Part shown: piece by piece, positions 26,584 to 34,445 of the stretch
Layout of the letters: every line of letters begins with the position of its first letter
How positions within the stretch are numbered: position 1 is the stretch's first letter
Source: Bacteroidales bacterium
GTDB taxonomy: Bacteria; Bacteroidota; Bacteroidia; Bacteroidales; P3
DNA: 64,000 nt
Direction of reading: 5' to 3'
Assembly (NCBI GenBank): GCA_031263015.1
Contig: JAISGN010000016.1
Span: 1-64,000, forward strand
Program-made: the position numbers and the translations under genes
Notes under the pieces: generated by a model
What the model was told of the DNA's origin: nothing
What the model saw: only the letters and a program-made list of their open reading frames with translations
The model's database searches: none

Positions 26584-27270
26584 TTAATTTATAATAGCGT
26601 TAAAGATTTCCGTCCAGGCACCCATTTCACCTTTTGAATTGCTCCAGCAGGCAGCATAATAGACCGTCTTCCCTTTCATATCCTGCGTGAATTGAAGCGT
26701 GAAATGAGAATCGCTCGTCAGCAAAAGATGCTTCAAATCCTCATAATTGACAGGAGGCTTCTCCGACACATCCCAACGAACGACAGCCAACGCAACACCT
26801 TTTGGTCGTTTTTGCTTCCTTTTCTTCTCGCCAACAAACGTATTCGTCCAAAGTGAGCCTTGATGAACGCCCTTCTGTGAAAAATCTATCGCAAGAAACG
26901 GAATATCCTTCGGCGGCTCCACAGGCGTCGGGGTCGTATCCTTCACCGTCAAGCCCAAATCAACTCTGGTACTGTTACTTATGTTGTCGTTGCCGAAGAT
27001 ATACTTATTGACCATACTGCGAAGGAATTTCGTGTATTCTTTCCTCGCATCGTCCTTATTCTTAACACTTACCGTCGTTTTCGTGGAAGGATTTACCACC
27101 AACGCATAACCCTCAATCCAAGCCTTTTGCAACCTTGCCCCTTCGGTCTTTTCGTCCGCAGTCGGCGCAAATGCTAACTGCTTTGTGTCAAATAGATACG
27201 CAAACAACTTTGACTGAAAATTGTTGTAATTCGCATCCGCAGCGTTGAAACTATTTTTTGTCGTCGCCAT
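26584..27270 (-). CDS. Unrecognised 228-residue two-part protein
   Basis: There is no signal peptide. Residues 1-110 are mainly helical and include ARLQKAWIEGYALVVNP and KEYTKFLRSMVNKYIFGNDNISNSTRVDLGL. A Pro/Thr-rich linker (TTPTPVEPP, 112-120) leads to a C-terminal part rich in beta-strand patterns (FLAIDF, GVALAVVRWDV, FTLQFTQDMKGKTVYYAACWSNSKGEMGAWTE), which resembles a fibronectin-like sandwich. The base composition is visibly richer in G and C than its neighbours at 25-26.5 kb. It lies just downstream of a 21-bp tandem repeat. I cannot name the family. Confidence 0.6.
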   Translation of the reverse strand: MATTKNSFNAADANYNNFQSKLFAYLFDTKQLAFAPTADEKTEGARLQKAWIEGYALVVNPSTKTTVSVKNKDDARKEYTKFLRSMVNKYIFGNDNISNSTRVDLGLTVKDTTPTPVEPPKDIPFLAIDFSQKGVHQGSLWTNTFVGEKKRKQKRPKGVALAVVRWDVSEKPPVNYEDLKHLLLTSDSHFTLQFTQDMKGKTVYYAACWSNSKGEMGAWTEIFNAIIN

Positions 27271-27330
27271 ATTATTTTTGTCGTTTATATGATTTATGAT
27301 TAAAATCCGGAGAATAGAACTTTTTTTCTT

Positions 27331-27575
27331 GGGAAGAAAAGTTCCCGTCTATGGAAGAAAAGTTCCCGTCTGTGGAAGAAAAGTTCCCGTCTGTGGAAGA
27401 AAAGTTCTCGTCCGTGGAAGAAAAGTTCTCGTCTGTGGAAGAAAAGTTCTCGTCCGTGGAAGAAAAGTTCTCAACGTGTGCAGGAAAGTTTCCAACGTAT
27501 GCAGAAAAGTTTCCGTCCATAGAAAAAAAGTTCTCGTCTGTGGAAGAAAGGTTCTCGTCTGTGGAAAAAATGTTA
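27331..27575. repeat. Tandem repeat, 21-bp period, about 11.5 copies
   Basis: Units such as TGGAAGAAAAGTTCTCGTCCG repeat every 21 bases from 27331. Variation is mostly C/T changes at two positions, with a more diverged stretch at 457-520 of the same kilobase. Both strands stay open through it (VEEKFSS heptads on one, DENFSST on the other), but I see no sign of a real gene. The rest of the 900-bp gap 27271-28171 holds the inverted repeat at 27925 and otherwise nothing recognisable. Confidence 0.9.
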
Positions 27576-27924
27576 TTTTCGGAAGTATAAAACAGATATT
27601 CGCAAGCCGCAACTCTGTATTCACAGAGTTTTAAACCATTGAAAGTAAGGCTTTTACCCCCCCACTGACAAAATGTCAGCAGCGATGATATGGTATCTTG
27701 CTATTATGAAATCCGTTTCTTTATACATAAGGTTATTATACTGTGCTTTTTCTCTTATTAAGAGACTGCAAAGATAAGCAAATTATCTAAAACACAAATA
27801 AAATTGCTAAAAAATAAATAAAAAATATGCTTTTAATCGGTAGTCTAATACAATTCAGCATTTGGAGTTATAAAACGTTTAACGGTCATTGCTGACTTTT
27901 CCATCGTCATTGCGGCTTGCTACT

Positions 27925-28009
27925 CGTCATTGCGGGCTTGACCCGCAATCCCCTTTTTTCATGGTGCAAAAGGTATTATTGGGGATTGCGGGTCAAGCCC
28001 GCAATGACG
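27925..28009. repeat. Perfect 29-bp inverted repeat with 27-bp loop
   Basis: Bases 27925-27953 and 27981-28009 are exact reverse complements. Each arm also contains its own palindrome (TTGCGGG CTTG ACCCGCAA). A partial third copy (CGTCATTGCGGCTTG) lies at 27905. GC content is far above the surroundings. Similar CATTGCGGGCTTGACCCGCAATG repeats are scattered in many bacterial genomes. Confidence 0.9.
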
Positions 28010-28171
28010 TGTTACAAACAAACAACAATGACCAACACACAAAAGTCAAATATGAAGAAAATGAGGTGTAAATAAAGTTTTTTATAATTTTACAGAAAAT
28101 GCATGTATTTATGATTACTGGAAGTATAGAGATAATAATAATATGGTTTTTCCTCTTTTTTGTTTTTCATT

Positions 28172-29401
28172 CTATTTTTTGCCTATATAAGACAGGAATT
28201 CCAAATCCAAAGACAAAGATATAAACGGCGTAACCTTCCATTGCTTCTTAAATTGCATTGCAAAACCATCCGGAAGCTGCATTCCAACCTTATAATCATC
28301 AGCTAAAAGTTGATATTGTGCAACATTGACTCCAACGGTCAGATGAAAGAAATCAAGGAATTTGTAGTTTGCGCCGAAATAAAAGTTCTTAAACAGGTTC
28401 TGACCGCCGAATCCTACATACAAACCCAAGTCGTGCGAGAATCTTGCGTCCTTCTTTGTAAAATCAAACAGCATAACAGAGGCACCGGTTATAAAATCAA
28501 ATTCCACAAAGCCGTCATTGCGATTGATAATCTTATTATGCAAGGCGCCATCATCACCTCTAAACGGCATAATATCCCATTCCGGAATAGGATAAAAACG
28601 CATCGATATACCCTGAATAACTCTTACCTTTTTTTTCCTGCTGGTTGCCTGCGCAATCTTTGCTTCCGCTTCATCGGCACGCTTCTTTGTATATTTCAAT
28701 TCTTCGTTTATTTTCAGCAACTCCTTCTCTGCCGTAACTAATTTCTCTCTTAACGTATCGGTCATTTGAGAATATTTATCCTTTTCGCTCATTGCAAGCG
28801 AGAGTTGCTTGTCTTTATTTGAAATATCCTTCTCTTTATCATTAATATTCTTTGCCAAATATGCAATCTCCTTTTCTTTGCCGGCAATGCTTTCATTCTT
28901 GGCGTTAAGCAAACCTTCAATCTTTGCCCTATCTACATTAGATGTGCTGATAGCATCTTTATACACCTGCTCCTTCTCTGCAAAGAGAATCTCCTTTTGC
29001 TGCAAAATCTTTATCTTTTCCTCCAAAAGCCTGTTCTTATCATTGAGTTGCGTGCGAAATTCCTCATTTATCTTCTGCAAAGTATCGTTCAACTGCTCCA
29101 AAGACAACTTCTCATCTTCCATATCCTCAATACGTTCTGCCAAACTCAAAGAATCCGCCGCATACTGCTGCTTCAACGCTACTATCTCTTGATTTAATTC
29201 GTTTATTGCTTGCTTTTGTAAAATTATTTCTTGATTCTGTGCGGCTATAATCAAGGTTAAGGAATCCATTCCCTGTGATAGTAATTCTCCTTGCGAGGAA
29301 AAAAAATCTCTTTCTATGATTAAATCTGTGTCTGTTTGAGCTTGTGCGATGCTTACGCACATTAAAAAAGTTAGTGTGAAATATCCGAAAATCCTTATCA
29401 T
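28172..29401 (-). CDS. Exported coiled-coil protein with a C-terminal beta-rich (barrel-like) domain
   Basis: The 409-residue product has a signal peptide (about 1-21, ending AQAQ) and a long coiled coil from about 45 to 255 with clear heptads and many E, K and Q. A basic hinge SRKKKVRVIQG comes at about 260. The last 140 residues show amphipathic strands with aromatic ends (FVEFDFITGASVMLFDF, LGLYVGFGGQNLFKNFYFGANYKF, FISLSLDLEFLSYIGKK). I infer an outer membrane beta-barrel with a periplasmic coiled-coil stalk. Its partner is unknown. It is divergent from ogt. Confidence 0.65.
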   Translation of the reverse strand: MIRIFGYFTLTFLMCVSIAQAQTDTDLIIERDFFSSQGELLSQGMDSLTLIIAAQNQEIILQKQAINELNQEIVALKQQYAADSLSLAERIEDMEDEKLSLEQLNDTLQKINEEFRTQLNDKNRLLEEKIKILQQKEILFAEKEQVYKDAISTSNVDRAKIEGLLNAKNESIAGKEKEIAYLAKNINDKEKDISNKDKQLSLAMSEKDKYSQMTDTLREKLVTAEKELLKINEELKYTKKRADEAEAKIAQATSRKKKVRVIQGISMRFYPIPEWDIMPFRGDDGALHNKIINRNDGFVEFDFITGASVMLFDFTKKDARFSHDLGLYVGFGGQNLFKNFYFGANYKFLDFFHLTVGVNVAQYQLLADDYKVGMQLPDGFAMQFKKQWKVTPFISLSLDLEFLSYIGKK

Positions 29402-29414
29402 AAATGCAAAATAC

Positions 29415-29422
29415 TATCTTTG
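29415..29422 (+). promoter_or_regulatory. -7 box TATCTTTG for ogt
   Basis: TATCTTTG lies 37 bases before the ATG at 29460. Confidence 0.5.
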
Positions 29423-29459
29423 AGGCGGCAAAAATAAATAAAATATTTAATTTCGTCTT

Positions 29460-29936
29460 ATGAAACAAGAGATTATTGAATACGGGTATGCCGATTCCAA
29501 ATGGGGCTATGCTTACGGCGAAATAAGCCAAAAAGGCATTAGAAGGCTGATTCTGATTAGCGAAAAGGGAGCACAACACCCGCTTAACGGCATCCGTAAC
29601 GATGAAGCGATAGAAAAACTTACTCAAGCAATGATTTGCAGAGATTTTACGCCGAAAGACCTGCAATTTGATTTGACAGGAACGGATTTTCAGCAGAAAG
29701 TATGGCGAGAACTTCTGAATATACCGCTCGGAAAGACTGCCTCATACTCCGAAATCGCTGCAAGAATCGGCACAAAAGCCGTTAGAGCAGTCGGAACGGC
29801 GATAAAAAACAATCCAATCTTCTATATAATTCCCTGTCATCGCATTATACGCAGCAACGGCGAAGTAGGAAATTATTTTTACGGCACGCAAATAAAACAA
29901 GACATCTTAAAATACGAGCAAAGTCTCATTAAATAA
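29460..29936 (+). CDS. ogt: Methylated-DNA--protein-cysteine methyltransferase
   Basis: The 158-residue protein removes alkyl groups from O6-alkylguanine by transfer to its own Cys. The acceptor is C126 in IIPCHRIIRSNG, with the DNA-binding helix FQQKVWRELLNIPLGKTASYSEIAARIG just before and VRAVGTAIKNNP between. It is of Ogt length without the Ada N-terminal regulatory domain. It converges with the rlmI-like gene, with only 10 bases between them. Confidence 0.93.
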   Translation: MKQEIIEYGYADSKWGYAYGEISQKGIRRLILISEKGAQHPLNGIRNDEAIEKLTQAMICRDFTPKDLQFDLTGTDFQQKVWRELLNIPLGKTASYSEIAARIGTKAVRAVGTAIKNNPIFYIIPCHRIIRSNGEVGNYFYGTQIKQDILKYEQSLIK

Positions 29937-29946
29937 TCCTCTTCCC

Positions 29947-31140
29947 TTATTCCACATAAGCCAAATAGCCTTTCAGATATTCGCCTTCTGGATGGAAAAT
30001 ACTATGAGGATGATCGGTTGCGGCTTGAAGGCGAGTTATGATTCTGATGTTGCGTTTCGCCAAAGCGGATGCTGAAAAAAGCATAGTAGTAAAGTCATCC
30101 ATGCTAACGGATTGCGAACACGAGAAAGTGAAAAGCAGTCCGCCGCCGGCAATCCTTTCTATCGCCTTCCTGTTTATTTGTCTGTAACCCTTCAAAGCAT
30201 TCTTCACGTCTCTGCGATGCTTTGCGAATGCAGGCGGGTCAAGCACTATCATATCAAACTCATCTTTGCCGATAGTATTAAGATATTCCGTAACATCGGC
30301 AACAACAGACGTATGATTATTCGTTGCGAAATTCAAAGCGATATTGCGTTCGCATATTTCAATAGCCCGTTTGGACACATCCACACTTGTTACGCTTGCC
30401 GCATTGCCTGATAAGGCTGCAACCGAAAAGCCTCCCGTGTAAGAGAAAGCATTCAATACTCTTCTGTTTGCCGCATATCGCTGCAACAACATCCTGTTTT
30501 GTTTCTGGTCAATGAAGAATCCTGTTTTTTGACCCTGATTATAATCTATCAAAAACCTGTTTCCGTTTTCCAAAACAACGCAATCCTCATCCATTGTCTC
30601 AAAAAGAAATTTGTCTTCCGCACGATAAGAATTATTATTGGGCAAAGTAGAAGAAGATTTGTTGAAAATAGCCCTGCATTTGCCGCTTAAAGAATTTTTG
30701 ATTGCCTCACAAATGGCATCTTTATGGCGAAACATCCCAACGGAATGAAATTGCAGAACCACCAAACCATCATAAAAATCGGCAATGAGAGACGGCATAA
30801 AATCGCCTTCGCCGTTTATTAACCTGAAAACATTTGTGGCGTCATCCGAAAGAAGCCCCAACGTTTTCCTGTAAGCAACAGCCGCTGCAATCCTTGCATT
30901 CCAAAAATCAAAATCAATTTCCTCATCTTTGAAACTAAGTATCTTAACGGCAATGCTATCATTCTGCCAAAAGCCTTTTGCCAAAAATTCATTTCTGTCA
31001 TTGAATACGCTGACCGTATCCCCTTCCGCAATGTCGTTATCCCGCTTTGCAACAGCCCCTGAAAATATCCACGGATGCAGTCTTAATACCGATTTGTCCT
31101 TATCTGGTTTAAGGACGATGTGTTTTGGTTTAGTTGTCAT
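29947..31140 (-). CDS. rlmI: Class I rRNA methyltransferase, RlmI-like (PUA plus SAM domain)
   Basis: From the ATG at 31140 the product has 397 residues. An N-terminal PUA domain (KHIVLKPDKDKSVLRLHPWIFSGAV...) is followed by a central RlmI-type domain and a SAM-binding Rossmann fold with VLNAFSYTGGFSVAALSGNAASVTSVDVS and the motif IV DMIVLDPPAFAK. The family methylates C1962 of 23S rRNA (m5C). A more upstream start at 31185 would precede the natural MTTKPK start and lacks support. The promoter-like TAATTTTG at 31195-31202 (minus) is close upstream. Confidence 0.88.
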   Translation of the reverse strand: MTTKPKHIVLKPDKDKSVLRLHPWIFSGAVAKRDNDIAEGDTVSVFNDRNEFLAKGFWQNDSIAVKILSFKDEEIDFDFWNARIAAAVAYRKTLGLLSDDATNVFRLINGEGDFMPSLIADFYDGLVVLQFHSVGMFRHKDAICEAIKNSLSGKCRAIFNKSSSTLPNNNSYRAEDKFLFETMDEDCVVLENGNRFLIDYNQGQKTGFFIDQKQNRMLLQRYAANRRVLNAFSYTGGFSVAALSGNAASVTSVDVSKRAIEICERNIALNFATNNHTSVVADVTEYLNTIGKDEFDMIVLDPPAFAKHRRDVKNALKGYRQINRKAIERIAGGGLLFTFSCSQSVSMDDFTTMLFSASALAKRNIRIITRLQAATDHPHSIFHPEGEYLKGYLAYVE

Positions 31141-31288
31141 AAAGTCAAATATCACGGACGATTTAGCCCATAAAATCGTCATCAATCTTTGTTACAAAAT
31201 TATAAAATATCTTTTACTTTGGTTTTTCCTGCGTTTGCGTCTTATACTAATGCGTCTCAGTGCGTGCATCTTTGACATCATTTTCACC

Positions 31289-31414
31289 AAAGGCTGTTTC
31301 ATTGAAATAAAAGGCTGTTTCGTTCGGACGAAAGGCTGTTTCATTTCAACCAAACAGCCTTTCATTTTCGCCAAGCAGTGTTTCATAAAAAAATAAAGTC
31401 AGTGCGACACGCAC
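31289..31414. repeat. 21-bp-phased modular repeat, locus F (6 units) with hairpin module
   Basis: Six units in exact register: AAAGGCTGTTT three times, AAACAGCCTTT, AAGCAGTGTTT, and the unit TAAAGTCAGTGCGACACGCA(C) with the hairpin at 31398-31414. It lies in the divergent gap 31141-31499, which otherwise holds only promoter sequence. Confidence 0.85.
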
Positions 31415-31467
31415 AAAGGCAGAAAGGGCGGGGCAATAGCAGATTTGAACAGAACAAAATAAAGTAT

Positions 31468-31475
31468 TACCTTTG
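31468..31475 (+). promoter_or_regulatory. -7 box TACCTTTG for lgt
   Basis: TACCTTTG ends 24 bases before the ATG at 31500. A TTG-started frame at 31473 would begin inside this box, which rules it out as the start of lgt. Confidence 0.65.
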
Positions 31476-31499
31476 CAGATACTAAAAAAGAAGAATTTT

Positions 31500-32366
31500 A
31501 TGTTGAATTTGTTGGCATATATTGAGTGGAACGTGTCCCCTACCATCTTTTCCGTATTCGGAATAGACATAAACTGGTACGGATTGCTCTTTGTTACGGC
31601 GTTTATCGTTGGTTTCTATTTTATGAAACGGCGTTTTAAGGAAGCGAATGTACCTCAAATGTATTTGGAATCGCTGGCTTTGTACGTTTTTCTCGGCACT
31701 TTTATCGGTGCAAGGCTGGGTCATTGTCTTTTTTACGAGCCTTCGTATTATTTAAACAACCCTTTGGAAATGTTTTTGCCGATAAAACATTACGAAGACG
31801 GCTGGAAATTTATAGGATACAGGGGATTGGCGTCGCATGGTGCGGCAATAGGAATACAAATTGCCGTTATTATGCACGCTTATAAGACAAAACTGCCCGC
31901 CTTATGGTCTTTGGACAGATTAGTTATGGTGATTGCGCTGGCAGGGCTTTTTATCCGTACCGGCAATCTTTTCAATTCCGAAATATACGGAGATGCTACG
32001 ACTATGCCATGGGGCTTTATCTTTGTCAGAACGGGCGAAACAATCCCTAAACACCCTACTCAAATTTATGAAGCATTAGCATATTTTCTAATTTTCATCC
32101 TTTTATTTATCGTTTTTCGCAAAACAAAAGGCAGACGTGGCGTTGTATTCTCGTTATTCCTCATAATCCTGTTCTCAATGAGGTTTCTGATTGAATTTAT
32201 CAAAGAACCGCAGGTAGATTTTGAGCAAAGCATGGCATTAGATATGGGACAAATTCTCAGCATACCGCTTATTATTGAAGGCATCGTAATCCTTGTTATG
32301 GTTTTAACAGGTAAAATAAACAATTCTCTGGACTTAAAGAAATTAAAACATAAAGACAAAAAATGA
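31500..32366 (+). CDS. lgt: Prolipoprotein diacylglyceryl transferase
   Basis: From the ATG at 31500 the product has 288 residues and about seven membrane helices. It attaches diacylglycerol to the lipobox Cys of lipoproteins such as those encoded at 8110, 21587 and 39009. The family signature appears as YRGLASHGAAIGI with its Arg and His, and RTGNLFNSEIYG and PTQIYEAL are also conserved. The start was chosen because the promoter box precludes an earlier one. It overlaps gpmA by four bases (ATGA), suggesting one transcript. Confidence 0.93.
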   Translation: MLNLLAYIEWNVSPTIFSVFGIDINWYGLLFVTAFIVGFYFMKRRFKEANVPQMYLESLALYVFLGTFIGARLGHCLFYEPSYYLNNPLEMFLPIKHYEDGWKFIGYRGLASHGAAIGIQIAVIMHAYKTKLPALWSLDRLVMVIALAGLFIRTGNLFNSEIYGDATTMPWGFIFVRTGETIPKHPTQIYEALAYFLIFILLFIVFRKTKGRRGVVFSLFLIILFSMRFLIEFIKEPQVDFEQSMALDMGQILSIPLIIEGIVILVMVLTGKINNSLDLKKLKHKDKK

Positions 32367-33106
32367 ACAACTTGATTTTAGTACGACATGGTCAAAGTAA
32401 ATGGAACGAATTGAACTTATTCACCGGCTGGACTGACGTTGATTTGACACAAAACGGCATTGAAGAAGCATATAATGCAGGAAAGAATTTGAAAGAGAAA
32501 GGATTTAACCCTCAATTGTGCTTTACTTCTTACTTGAAAAGAGCGATAAAAACACTGAATATAGTACTTGATGCAATGGATTTGGATTATTTGCCGATTG
32601 AAAAGACGTGGCGATTGAACGAAAAGCATTATGGCATTCTGCAAGGGAAGAATAAGAAAGCGATGGTTGAGGAGTTTGGCAACGAAATGGTGCAAAAATG
32701 GAGACGAGGCTTTGATTGCCCGCCTCCTGTACTTGATAAAGAAGAGCAGATGAAGCAAAGAAACGACCCAAGATACAATTCAATCCCCGATAATCAAATG
32801 CCATACACCGAAAGTTTGAAAGACTGCATTGAAAGGCTAATGCCGTTTTATCATAGTTGCATAGAAAAAGAATTAAAAGCAGGAAAGGATATTTTAGTTG
32901 TTGCTCATGGTAATTCTTTAAGAGGGATTGTTAAACACTTAAAAGGTATTAGTGATGACGAAATAGCATCTTTGAATATTCCGACAGCCATTCCTTATAT
33001 TTTTGAGTTTGATGACGGGCTGAATCTCAAAAAAGATTATTTTCTTGCCGACCAAGCGACATTAGAATCCGCACAACAGGCAGTAGCAAATCAAAGCAAA
33101 AAATAA
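32363..33106 (+). CDS. gpmA: 2,3-bisphosphoglycerate-dependent phosphoglycerate mutase
   Basis: The 247-residue glycolytic enzyme interconverts 3- and 2-phosphoglycerate. The phosphohistidine is H9 in LVRHGQSKWN, followed by LFTGWTDVDLTQNG. The second His is in VVAHGNSLRGIVKHL, and the ERxxPFYHSCI and PRYNSIPDNQMPYTESL segments fit dPGM. Length is standard. It is downstream of lgt on an overlapping start, and 33 bases upstream of the metallo-hydrolase gene. Confidence 0.94.
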   Translation: MNNLILVRHGQSKWNELNLFTGWTDVDLTQNGIEEAYNAGKNLKEKGFNPQLCFTSYLKRAIKTLNIVLDAMDLDYLPIEKTWRLNEKHYGILQGKNKKAMVEEFGNEMVQKWRRGFDCPPPVLDKEEQMKQRNDPRYNSIPDNQMPYTESLKDCIERLMPFYHSCIEKELKAGKDILVVAHGNSLRGIVKHLKGISDDEIASLNIPTAIPYIFEFDDGLNLKKDYFLADQATLESAQQAVANQSKK

Positions 33107-33139
33107 CTTAGTGAAATATTATTTTCAAATATCGGGGTT

Positions 33140-33775
33140 ATGATACAATTATTTGAGCAAAATCATTTCGGAGTTAATACTTGCATTTGTTATGACGGCG
33201 GAGAGTGCGTATTAATTGATGTTGCTTCGCAGAATGATGAGGAGCGGCAGGCAATAAAAGACTTTATTTCAAACCATAACTTGAAACCCGTGCGGCTTCT
33301 TATCACTCACCCACACGTTGATCACATTTGCGGAGCAGCATGGGCAAGCAAAGAATTCGGATTAACGCTTTTTATGCACCCGGATGCAGAGAAAATGATT
33401 AGTATATCAGAGCAAAGTTCGGCGAATCTGCTTGGTTTTGATTGCGGAGATATTGCTGCTGTGCCGAAAGGCTTCATTAAGGAGAATGAACCGATATATT
33501 ACGGAAATTCTTGCCTTATTCCTCTTGATACATCTGGACATTGCGCCGGCAGCTTCTCATATTATAATAATGGAGAGGGCTTTGTGATAACAGGAGATGC
33601 GTTATTTTACGATTCAATCGGCAGAACAGATTTACCTTCTGCCGACTATGAATTGTTAATTAAGAACATAAAGCAAAAACTCTTAACCTTACCGCCGCAA
33701 ACCATTGTTTATCCTGGTCATGGTGAGCAAACAACAATAGGCTTTGAGGTTAAAAATAATCCGTTTCTTGTATGA
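33140..33775 (+). CDS. Metallo-beta-lactamase-fold hydrolase (glyoxalase II-like)
   Basis: The 211-residue cytoplasmic protein has the metal motif THPHVDH (56-62; H57, H59, D61, H62), a later metal His in TSGHCAGSFSYY, the bridging Asp in VITGDALFYDSIGRTDLP, and the last His in VYPGHGEQTTIG. These define the glyoxalase II-like branch of the MBL superfamily, hydrolysing thioesters such as lactoylglutathione analogues. The exact substrate cannot be told. Its stop overlaps the start of the GtrA gene (ATGA). Confidence 0.85.
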   Translation: MIQLFEQNHFGVNTCICYDGGECVLIDVASQNDEERQAIKDFISNHNLKPVRLLITHPHVDHICGAAWASKEFGLTLFMHPDAEKMISISEQSSANLLGFDCGDIAAVPKGFIKENEPIYYGNSCLIPLDTSGHCAGSFSYYNNGEGFVITGDALFYDSIGRTDLPSADYELLIKNIKQKLLTLPPQTIVYPGHGEQTTIGFEVKNNPFLV

Positions 33776-34203
33776 AAATACCAAATCTAAGGTATTTATT
33801 TATAAACAACACCAATAACGTGTGGTTGCAGTTGTTCCGTTACACTTTCGTTGGTGGTTCTGCATTTGTTGTTGATTTTCTATTGCTTTGGCTTTTGACT
33901 GATTTCTGCGGACTTAATTACCTTATCTCGGCAACAATATCTTTTATTGTCGGGCTTTGTGTTAATTATTTTATAAGCGTTAGGGTTGTGTTTTTTCAGT
34001 CAAAAGTTGATGACAAAAGGCTGGAGTTTTTGTATGTTGCTTTGATTGGTGGCGTTGGAGTGGGATTAAATGATTTGTTTATATGGCTTCTGACCGCTAA
34101 AGTCGGTATTTATTATATGCTTTCAAAGATTCTGACCGCCGTTGTAGTGTATCTTTATAATTTTTTTGCACGTCGCTATCTTATTTATGTAAAAAAGAAA
34201 TAA
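33772..34203 (+). CDS. GtrA-family membrane protein
   Basis: The 143-residue protein has four hydrophobic segments and the GtrA signatures FRYTFVGGSAFVVDFLLLWLL near the N terminus and KILTAVVVYLYNFFARRYLIY at the C terminus. GtrA proteins are thought to flip polyprenyl-phosphate-linked sugars across the inner membrane for glycan decoration. The GT-C-like membrane protein and FAD oxidoreductase that follow support a glycan role. It overlaps the MBL gene, so it shares its transcript. Confidence 0.85.
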   Translation: MKIPNLRYLFINNTNNVWLQLFRYTFVGGSAFVVDFLLLWLLTDFCGLNYLISATISFIVGLCVNYFISVRVVFFQSKVDDKRLEFLYVALIGGVGVGLNDLFIWLLTAKVGIYYMLSKILTAVVVYLYNFFARRYLIYVKKK

Positions 34204-34244
34204 TTCTTTTCATAAAATACTATCATTCTTTCTCAAAAATATTG

Positions 34245-34252
34245 TACCTTTG
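34245..34252 (+). promoter_or_regulatory. -7 box TACCTTTG upstream of a long leader
   Basis: TACCTTTG stands about 190 bases before the ATG at 34446, much farther than other boxes in this window. Transcription would begin near 34259, before the short frame at 34286. Confidence 0.5.
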
Positions 34253-34285
34253 CATCTTAATATGATATTCTTTAATTGCGAAATT

Positions 34286-34387
34286 ATGTTATATATTAAA
34301 AAATCACTATTATCTCATTACAACATTAATGAATGCAAGAATTATCTTCGGGAAACAACCGTTAAGAATAACGAATTCAAATTATAA
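34286..34387 (+). CDS. Possible 33-residue leader or small protein
   Basis: The frame starts with ATG 27 bases after the presumed transcription start and encodes MLYIKKSLLSHYNINECK and a further 15 residues ending KL. It ends 58 bases before the gene at 34446. The position is what a small gene or translated leader would have, but there is no family match or Shine-Dalgarno site. Confidence 0.25.
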   Translation: MLYIKKSLLSHYNINECKNYLRETTVKNNEFKL

Positions 34388-34445
34388 AATTCACATTTCA
34401 ACTCACATCTTATAATTTGTATATATCATAGTTATTTAATGAATC

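Noticed and set aside
27272-27634. Open frames on both strands through the tandem repeat, giving VEEKFSS or FSSTDEN heptad proteins
   Set aside because: A 21-bp unit without stops keeps several frames open at once. There is no promoter box, no clear ribosome site, and changes fall on synonymous and nonsynonymous sites alike.
31192-31396. Heptad-repeat frames (KGCF/KQPF) in locus F and similar arrays as genes
   Set aside because: They are translations of the 21-bp modular repeat, occur on either strand, and lack start signals.
31473-31499. Upstream TTG start for lgt
   Set aside because: The TTG lies inside the promoter -7 box and could not be in the mRNA.
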